Assembly (NCBI GenBank): GCA_016584495.1
Contig: WAID01000006.1
Span: 310,001-374,000 of the forward strand
Length of the DNA: 64,000 bases
Origin: Celoporthe dispersa
Taxonomy: Eukaryota > Ascomycota > Sordariomycetes > Diaporthales > Cryphonectriaceae
Direction: 5' to 3'
Both the position numbers and the translations under genes were made by a program. Shown piece after piece: positions 55,831 to 64,000 of this stretch. Below the pieces are notes generated by a model. It ran no database searches. It saw only the letters and a program-made list of their open reading frames with translations, and was not told the origin of the DNA. Every line of letters starts with the position of its first letter. The stretch's first letter is position 1.

Positions 55831-56900
55831 ATGGCCGACGGCAAGAGGGCGGTTGACTCCAGCAGAGGTGAGCTCTTATCTTCCCTGTCTTCGTCCTACA
55901 CACACACACTCTCTCTCTCTCTCCCGAAAAGAGCCTTCTTTACTGACAACACACACACAACCCCCCCCCCCCTGCAGTCTGGACAACTCTCATCACAAAT
56001 ACGGCCTACCTCTCTGGTCTCATCACCCTGGACTACTCGCTCAAGAAGCACAAGTCCGCCTACCCCCTCGTGGCCCTGTACACGGACTCGTTCCCGCCCG
56101 AGGGCATCGCCGCCCTCGACGCGAGGGGCATCCCCCACCAGCAGATCAGGTACCTGCTGCCCACCAAGTCCACCAAGGACTACAGCAACGACCCGCGCTT
56201 CTACGACTGCTGGAGCAAGCTCACCCCCTTCAGCCTGACCCAGTACGACCGCGTCGTCCAGCTCGACTCCGACATGCTCGTCCTGCAGAACATGGACGAG
56301 CTCATGACCATGGACCTGGACGAGCCCTCCGCCGCCGCCAGGGGTGGCCCCGACAGCAAGCGCGTCTTCGCCGCCGGCCACGCCTGCGTCTGCAACCCGC
56401 TCAAGAAGCCACACTACCCCAAGGACTGGGTGCCCGAGAACTGCGCCTTTACCTCCCAGCACGCCGACCCGGACACCGCCCAGACCGTCGGCGCCGACCC
56501 GGCCGTGGGGCCCCTGGGTTTCATGAACGGAGGCCTGCAGGTCGTCAACCCTTCGGCCGAGATCTTCCAGCAGATTGTCGACTACATGGACAACAACGCC
56601 GCCGCCATGGAGTTTGCCGACCAGTCCCTGCTGAGCGAGCTGTACCGCGGCCGCTGGGTCGCCCTCCCTTACATCTACAATGCCCTCAAGACCCTGCGCT
56701 GGGACAATGTCCACAGGCCCATCTGGAGGGACGACAAGGTCAAGAACATCCACTACATCCTGACCCCCAATCCTTGGGATGAGCTCGACGCCGACGGCAA
56801 CAGCACCAGCAAGGACGAGACCCACAAGTGGTGGGCCGATGTCAACAAGGAGAGGAAAGAGGCAGAACGCAAGAGCGGCATCAAGGAGGATGGTTTCTAA
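55831..56900 (+). CDS. Glycosyltransferase family 8 (glycogenin/galactinol synthase-like)
   Basis: This is a retaining sugar transferase using a nucleotide sugar and a metal. Exons are 55831-55867 and 55978-56900, 319 aa. VWTTLITNTAYLSGLITL opens the Rossmann-like domain at the splice junction. The metal-binding DxD motif is QLDSDMLVLQ. GFMNGGLQVVNPS is the usual acceptor-side motif, and ADQSLL and KNIHYI follow near the C-terminus. No signal peptide or membrane helix is seen, so it is probably cytosolic. The acceptor is unknown; glycogenin-type self-glucosylation is one option, but the tail lacks glycogenin's extended glycogen synthase-binding region. The intron carries a second compound CA-CT repeat and a C12 run just before its acceptor. 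Confidence 0.88.
55892..55972. repeat. Second compound CA-CT repeat and C-run in GT8 intron 1
   Basis: The intron repeats the CA-CT pattern of the sequence upstream of exon 1 (CA and CT at 55900-55924), then has another CA run at 55949-55959 and a poly-C tract at 55961-55972. Confidence 0.7.
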
Positions 56901-57602
56901 CCGGACTCAGCATGTACATATATATATATATGTAAACTCACCCAAAACACGAAAAAAAAAAAAGTCACGAGAAATCTTAGTGTCTCAGAGGAGAGACGCT
57001 GCGTGTGCGTATGTGTGTCCCGCACGCAGAACGTTGGGTACACAGTGTCAGGTTGATCTCCTTTAAGTCTTGGCTTGAGCCCATTCATTGTCCTGGGGTT
57101 CACCGCCGGACACCTATGATACCGTTATGTCCATATCCAAAACCAAAGAAAGAGAAAGAAAAAAAAAGAAAGAGATGAAGAGATTCCCAGTTCAAGAAGA
57201 TATCATCCTGTCCGTTGACTCCTCGCAATGAGTTGGTGTGGTAGTCTTGAAGTGAAGCACCCTCTGTCCTGTCCACCAACGCCTTGTCTAGATGCGCTGC
57301 CTGCTCCCTTGTCCCCGAGAAAGAGTGTGAAAAAAGAGAGAATAATATGCATCGTCGAACTACCCGGCCGCATCATTGATCCGCTGTAGATTGATAAGTT
57401 CTAGCGACACCATGCTGTTGTGTATGCAGCGCTGATAAAAGTGCACTTTCGACACGATCCCCTCGCGACCTTGGCAGTGGGTTAGAAACAAAAGAGAATA
57501 ATCAGCAGCCTCTTAGCGCATTGTGCGACTCCCATGCGCCTTGCCTTCAATACTGGTCGTGTTCTTCATTTCGCGTCATGGTGCTCTGTCCCGGTCATGT
57601 CG
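56901..57602. other. Intergenic between convergent GT8 and ATG2 genes
   Basis: Two 3' ends with A/G-rich stretches (57140-57180). No gene was recognised. Confidence 0.5.
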
Positions 57603-60600
57603 TCATCTTCCAGGCCCTGACTTGTATTTCTATGTGACTGGTCAGCAGGAGCGCGTGAGGTGTTGTCAGCTCAGAGATCTCGCCACTTACATCGTCCACC
57701 CTCCTGAGGTTCTCTGGGTCCATAGCATTGGTCGCTCCCATGAGCGCCTGTCCAACAGCTCGGGTAGCTCCAATGGCGGGCCGGAAGATGATCGTGGGTG
57801 CCCTCCTCATCACGGCTCTTGCCGCTCCGTGTGCGTTCTGGCTTTCCATCACCTCCGCCGGGACCGCAATGATGGCGTCCCTGGCGACGTTCAGATCTCG
57901 GGCAAGACTGCTGTATGCGTGTCGGAGCCCTTGGATGACCCCTGTCGGCTGGTCTGCGTACAGAGAGATCTGCTTCTTCTCCTCTGGCTCCGCATCATCC
58001 TCTTCCTCCCAGCCCGCCAGGACCGATGGGTGCTCTCGCGTGATCGCGCTGCCCTCTGCCGGGTTGTTTGTCAACATACCCTCCGCGCCCTGCAGGACGT
58101 ATTGCGTGCCGACGGCCACTTTGGCTCCCAGCTTGACAATCTCAGTGCCCGTTGTCCGCGCAAAAGCAGCAGCGCCTTTCCCGATGCTTCGCACGATGCG
58201 ACCGTCCTTCCTGTACTCCTTGATAGGAATCTCGATGAGATCGCGGAAGCCGCTCCCGACATTCACCAGAGGCCGGACGGGAGCCACGCCGGCTAGCACG
58301 CCGGCAAGCTGCTCCTCTTTGACATTTGGCGTCCAGGTGTCGTTGAGGGTGTTTCCCAGGCGCTCCCAGCCCGGTACGCCATACAGGATCACATGTTTCA
58401 GCGTCAGGCGTGCGCTCTCAAGTATCACAAAATTCATGAACTCGGAAGAACGCCCGCCCCGCAGCCCGGCGTAGTCCACCCTTTTGGGTTTAAAGTCCAG
58501 CACCACTGGGATGTCCATGACCTCGGCACGCTGTATGAAAGCCTCGTCGCTTGGGGAGGCATGCGCAGGGGCCTGCGATTCATCCTTGAACTGGAAGAAC
58601 CGCGTGATGAAATCGAGCGCGTCCTGATCAACATGCAGGCGCAAGGGGAGGACGGTGACTTTGAGAACATGTTCAACGGCTGCCAGGTCAGGAACCGGTT
58701 TGACTAGCAGCAATTCAATATGCACCATGCTCGTATCGAGTTCGCGTTCGCCAGCATCCAGGTTATATGTGGCAAACTTCTTCCAGGTAGAGGTAGGGAC
58801 GTGGTCGAAGACGTCCAGACTGTGAACGCGCACGTCGACGGAAGTGTCCGTCTCTCCGGAGCCTGGAGGGTACTGAACGAGGTCGACATTGACGCCCGCC
58901 AGCTCGAATGTGATTTTATGCCGTCGGCTCCTGCCGAGGCGCAGTTTCTTGGCTCTCGATTGGAACTGACCGACACCTGCGCGCGTGGTCGCCGTGGTCA
59001 GAGTTGTCGCCGCTATCGACTCGGTATCGTCTAATTGATGATTGATGCCTCCAACAAGCTCTCGAGGATCGTGGTTGGCCGGGATGCTGACGTAAATGGA
59101 ATTGAACAGACAGTCTCCCACAACATCTTCGTCGTCAAAGTCTGGATCCTCCAGAGACCGTCGCCCAGATCGAGCCCGCCGTTCGAAGGCCTGATTCTCA
59201 ACTTCCTCGACGGTTTTCGTTATCGATTCCCGGGTGTGTTGCCAGTCGTAGCCGTCAAACAAGTTCCATATAACGTGTACATCCCGCACACGTACCTTGA
59301 GGGGGCTTTTGCGGATCTTTTCTTCTTGCACATCGTCGTATTTGTTCCTGGCGGAATCCCAGCGGTGGCCCGTCCCCTGTGCCCGTGGATCCATCGCGAA
59401 GAAGTTCTCATGAACCTCGATCTCAGAATGTATACCAAACTCTGGCTCCTCGGTGCTCGTGCCTTGTTTTGTGGTCTGTTCCGAGAACATAGAGGACGAT
59501 GTCGCATCGAAAAGATTTTCAGAAACTTCCGGGTCGTTCGAACGGGGCTGTGACCTGGCATCCAGAGGGCTCACGTCGACCAGCTCACCCTCGGACAGCT
59601 CGTCCCCTACGTCAAGTTCTTGCGCAATGGTGAAGTCATCATCAAAGTCGTAATTGCCCTCCGCCCTTCCGAAGGCATCAGCTGTGACAGAAGCCAGCAT
59701 GTCCTGCATCGGGATCACCTCGGTTTTGAACTTGACCTCCCTGCTCGGTGGAGTTGGTGGTTTTAAGGCGCCTGCCAAAATTATCAAGGTGTGGGTGGAA
59801 TCCGCGCAAGTCTCGAGCACCAACAGGTCGTCTCTGAGCTCGACATCGATATGCTTCTCGCCATCTGCGTCATTTGTGACCTGGACTGTGGCCCTCGCAG
59901 ACGAGATCTGGCAGATATTCACGAAGCCCTTGGAGCACAAGGTCGACAACATGTCTTTCTGCCTTTGAGCATCTGAGCCTCGGTGTCTTGACGGCCCTGG
60001 TCTCGGTGGAGCGTCAAGCAACGAGACATCGTCGACCAAGAGAATCGCAGCCTTCTTCAGATTTGCCACGACGTTCACATCACCATCAGCTGGCATACTA
60101 GCCTCCACGCTGGTCTCGATAAGCAAGATGGCAAGTTTAGATGTCAAGCCCAGCGGGTTGAGGCCCAACAGGCAGTCGCGAAAGGCCACATTGAAGACTG
60201 TGGGTTTCATCTGCTCAGGCTGAGGTGTTGCTGGACTTTTTCGCGGTGCGAATTCACTTCCCACAAGCGCATGGTGAGCCCTCTCTCCGAGGTTCGCAAC
60301 AGAGGCCGCCAGCATGGCATCAAACTCTTGTGGCGTTGTCTCGGAGGAGAGCCCCAGAAGATCCATGACGGTCGGAACGCGGTACTCAAAGGTGAGATTC
60401 CTCATCCTGACCCTGATGACCGGTTCCATTTGATCTCCAATCATTCGCACCATGAGAACAGGTGATCGCCCGGCGAGTTCCTGAGCGGGGTCCTTGGCCG
60501 ATCCGACTAGTTCTTCGATGTTGTTCCTGCTGGCCTCAATGGATCCGACACTAAAGGCGGCCAGAGACGGGAAGGTGATGTAGGCCAGCTCGAGATCGTT

Positions 60601-63600
60601 CAAGTGCGCATTCACCATACCAAACCTGCCCCCGACGTCCACAGAAGCTTGTATGTTGTAGATGACTCCCAGAGTAAGCAGGCCAGGGCGATCATCCTCG
60701 GGTAGATACTTGGTCACAGCCCCAAGTCGTGCAATCTCTTCCCCAAGAGCAGAGACAGCATCGAGCTGGTGGAGCTCACCAGCTTGTACTTGCACGTCAT
60801 CCAAGGTGAGCGCCACCACTGACCCTTTTCGCCGCTGTCGAAGCAGAGTGTCCACCATGATCTCGTCATCCCCATCGTCATATTGGTCTTTGGAAGGGAT
60901 GATCAGCCCAAGTAGTCGATCTAAATCCTCATCCCGTGGTGATGTCAGGAACTCGAGGGTGGAACCCGTCACAGTAACATTGACGGGCGTCCCACCGGAG
61001 GAACCCTTGCTGTGAGGTCCTGATGCGTGGATCTTGCTGATGTGGACACGGAGTGCAGAGCCTCGGTTGGAGGCCTTCACAGCACTGGCTCGAAGGAGCA
61101 TGCTGCATGTTTGTCCCACCAGATCAAAGTTCAGGCCCCCGACCCGGACGTCCCATTTGGTCCCAGGTTCCGGTTCTGTACTCTCCATCTGCGACGGGAT
61201 GTCGAAACGTACCCCGCGTGGCTTGCTGGGCTTGGTCGTGGGCTTCCTCTGTGGGTGTGGGCCACTTGAAGTCATCGAAGCGCCCATCTGCAAAACGCTA
61301 CTCAGACCACCAAACCAGTTCAGCGTCTCGTCTAGACGCTGGAGATCGATGTGTACTCGGAGCGGCAGAGTATTGACGATGCCTCGGCTGCCCTCTGAGT
61401 TTGTCGTCATCTTCACCGATATGTCAGTCCCGGGATCGGGGAACTTGTCCCTCGTGGACATGTACATCTGCGCATCTCGGTCGAAGCTAAGAATGTCACT
61501 GTCAGGGTAGCCGAAGTGGAAGTCTCCCAGACTGAGACCAGCCTCCTTTAGAGAAGCAGACTCGGACATGGTCGCTCGGAGGTCCCCAAATTCGGCTCTC
61601 AACAGCGTCTCAGAACGGGGATCTGTGGCTGGACCTTGCCTTCTCGCTTCTGTATCCGCAAGGCCGAACATCTTGTCCATGAAAGACACGGTAATTTTCT
61701 GGACAGATAATCTCAAGTCGGGCATGGAGGAGACAGTTGGTCGTTGCGCAGCAGGGGTCTCAGCTCGATCAGGAGGCTTTGGCAAATTCTTCGAGACCTC
61801 GAGCAGCCGGCATGCTACCACTGCCAGTAAGAAGCCAATGGAAGCGTCGAACTGGATCAAGATAGGTGCGACATGTATCTCGACGGCTTCATCCCTCGCA
61901 CTGTTCTCCGCAGGCTGCGCATGGCTTTGGAAGTGGGTTGACGCCTGTGGTACGGATGAGTGCACGGAAAAAGCCCCTGGAACATTCTGAAAGGCAGATT
62001 CTGCCAAGTGGCCTGTCCTCTCCGCACTCGAAATGTGAAGATGTTGGTGACCCGTTGGAACATATACCGAAATTGAGTCCAAACACAAGAGTTCTCGCAC
62101 GACGAGACTCTCAGAGCCTCGACTGCCGGCCTCATGTGCCAAATCTTCCTCGCCAAGGTTAGAAGCGAGTCCGGTCGGGACGGCCGGGCCTGCTTGCGGT
62201 TCTGCGATGCGCTCTTCGGTGTGCTCTTCCCCCGCCGCTGCCTGGACCGGGCTAGGAGTTCCTGGTTCATGAGGAAGACTCGTATCGGCAGGCTCAAACG
62301 TGCTCGCATCCTGAGTCGCAGAGCTCATGGCATGCGTCATCACTGGGTGCTTGTCCTGAGAATGATGTTTGGGCGAGCTTTCATGCGATCCAGGGTTCGA
62401 GTCCCAAGCACCCGGCATGGATCCGCCCCTCAGCCTCTGGGATTCCGCTAAAGAGAAAGCACTCATGTACATGCTCTCCGCCTCCTCATGGCTAAAGTAA
62501 TGCGACCGAACGAGATCCTCAGAAGCCTGGGCTCCAGAGTCATCACTTGCAGAATCAGAGGACATTGAGCCTGCGAGTGCATCATTGTCACGGTCTGTTT
62601 GCGCGATTGCCGACACCATGGGCCCTTCAGGAACATCGTCGCCCCCAGGAACGGGTGGGCCGGGCTGATTACCAGTGTTTCCAGAGAAGTCATGATAGAT
62701 AGATGCCCTAGGCGTGGACAGAGACGAAGCTGGTTCTTGTTCCAGCTGTTCCGCACCTCCGGGGCCTCCCCACTCTTCTATCTCGTACGGTATCTGGAGT
62801 GCTTCCTCGCTGTCATCCAAGAGGCGTGGGCTGCGGGCACGATCATCGTCCTCGCCCTCGGTCTGTGGGCTGTCGCGATCTGGGACTAAAGCGGGTACCA
62901 CTGGCTGCAACGATTCCAGTCCAGCAGCCACAGAAGATTGAGATGCCGCCGATGTGGTGGACGGCGGCCTCACAAAGCTAGAGAAGGCACCAGCCTGCGA
63001 GGCGATGGAAGCACGTATGTCGCTGAGAAGGATATGGCGCTTGCCCTCCTTGGGCACAATCTTGGAGGTTCCGTCATCCCTAACCTGCTTCGTGAGGCCT
63101 TCCACGTGCAGCTCGTCAAGACAAAGCCGGAGAGAAACCAGCTCCGTCTCGAGACTCTTAGGCTCCACGGGCACCTCAACATCAAGGTGGAATGAGACGT
63201 CCCGGACGGTGATATGGGTGCGGTCGGCGACACCCTGCAAGAAGTCGGTCAAGAACACAGGCAGAGAGAGGCCTTGGCCCGTCCCAAACGTGGCATCGTC
63301 CTCGCTACCATCCTCGCTCGAGGCGACTGACGCAGCCAGGTCATGTCTCTCAGCAGCAAGCGCGTCCTCCAGAGCCTTTTTTCTCCTGGGCGGGCTGGGT
63401 GTCCAGGAATGACTGGGCCAGATCAGCTGCGGTGGGGACCAGATCTGGTGCGGCAGTCCGCTCCTCCTCTTCCTTCTTCTTCTTCTTCTCCTCCTCCTCC
63501 TCCTTCTCGGAAGCAGCTTTCTTCTGGGTATAGACGGATGATATCTCGAGGCAGATACGGACACCGACGGCAGTCAGCTCGATGGAGCTGGAGTAGAGGT

Positions 63601-63947
63601 CGAGAGGCACGGTAACCTGGAGACGAGATACCTCTGCCTTCTTGATGCGATATTCTGGCGGGAGGGCGAGCTGCTTAGTAAGTTTCTAAGAAGGAGAGGG
63701 GCAGCGTTAGTCTCTGTGAACGCCTTCTTGATACTATGAAAAGGGTAGGGTAGCTGGTAGTGGGACAACGCACGTCTACCTTGAGGCCAACATCTTTAAA
63801 GTCGACGGTGTTCCGGAGGCCAAAGCCTAGGTCGAGGTTCTCGAGATCGAGGGCATCGTCCTCGAAGATATCAAAACGGGCCATCGCATATCGGAGTAGT
63901 CGCTTCGGCATGGCCGACGTGCGAAAGGACTGGAAGATGCCAGCCAT
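57603..63947 (-). CDS. ATG2: Autophagy-related protein 2, bridge-like lipid transfer protein
   Basis: Atg2 moves phospholipids from the ER to the growing isolation membrane, with Atg18 and Atg9. Exons in order are 63774-63947, 57691-63685 and 57603-57629, about 2064 aa after removing one A. The N-terminus (MAGIFQSFRTSAMPKRLLRYA) opens the chorein-type lipid-entry domain. A Lys/Glu-rich loop and a long disordered Ser/Glu region (about residues 240-500) follow, then beta-rich groove sequence. The C-terminal region holds GVPGWERLGNTLNDTWTP and the ATG_C helices (RDLIEIPIKEY, PAIGATRAVGQALMG). A 27-nt last exon gives KYKSGPGR, like the DEKYK endings of fungal Atg2. The T6 run at 63375-63380 (A6 in the gene) breaks the frame near residue 160. 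The ATG at 63947 lies 53 bases from the window end, so an upstream leader is not fully visible. Confidence 0.93.
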
Positions 63948-64000
63948 GTTGAGAAGGGGGATCTGCCCTGCGGGCAGCAGGAGACGAGCGGATCGGGGTG

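Noticed and set aside
55679..56782. A 367-codon open frame overlapping the GT8 gene
   Set aside because: Its translation is Arg/Pro/His-rich shadow sequence and it reads through the microsatellite and intron.
62385..62410. A tRNA T-arm-like GGTTCGAGTCCC sequence
   Set aside because: It is inside the ATG2 coding sequence, and I could not fold a full cloverleaf around it.
1135..63947. Calling the frame-broken genes pseudogenes
   Set aside because: Each has one or two single-base changes in homopolymers and otherwise perfect motifs and splice sites; essential genes are among them.
1..64000. CRISPR arrays, insertion sequences, rRNA operons
   Set aside because: None seen; direct repeats are only microsatellites, and the gene structures are eukaryotic.

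Overview
The window is nuclear DNA of a filamentous ascomycete (Pezizomycotina, probably Sordariomycetes). Genes are spaced by 0.3-4.5 kb and carry short introns (about 60-250 bp) with GT..AG ends. The proteins are typical fungal ones: ERG4, V-ATPase proteolipid, FacB/Cat8, ATG2, PMP3, PHB1, QCR8. The class-level placement is inference from protein character and gene structure; I could not run a search.

Layout. 1-21542 is a housekeeping stretch: ERG4 sterol C24(28) reductase (+), VMA3 (-), SNU13 (+), a gene-poor 4.5 kb, a small AN1 zinc-finger protein (+), an Lpl1-type lipase (-), REX3 exonuclease (+), prohibitin PHB1 (-) and QCR8 (+). 21970-34443 has a different character. It holds a Baeyer-Villiger monooxygenase (-), an SxxK serine hydrolase (+), a bicovalent-FAD BBE-like oxidase (-), an amidoligase-family protein (-) and an MFS transporter (+). 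This looks like a small metabolic cluster without a PKS or NRPS backbone gene. 35098-63947 returns to conserved genes: translin (+), a mitochondrial carrier (+), ribosomal protein eL22 (-), PMP3 (+), a YchF/Ygr210c-type GTPase (-), a SET-domain methyltransferase (+), the acetate regulator FacB/Cat8 (+), a Pgc1-like glycerophosphodiesterase (+), GPI11/PIG-F (-), a GT8 glycosyltransferase (+) and the lipid-transfer protein ATG2 (-), whose start lies 53 bases inside the right edge.

The housekeeping genes cover sterol, phospholipid and GPI lipid chemistry, vacuolar acidification, mitochondrial inner-membrane function, RNA processing and autophagy; they are not an operon-like unit. Divergent pairs with short shared promoters are VMA3/SNU13, PHB1/QCR8 and the GTPase/SET pair. 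The cluster genes could act in sequence: oxidation to ester or lactone, hydrolysis or acyl transfer, flavin oxidation, amide ligation, export. This is inference.

A striking property of this copy of the sequence is that ten single-base frame breaks fall in nine otherwise intact genes, nearly all in homopolymers. Each is resolved by adding or removing one base, and each correction restores conserved protein. I read these as base-call or assembly errors, not as ten pseudogenizing mutations. Two genes also contain microexons of 10 and 13 nt that simple ORF calling would miss.
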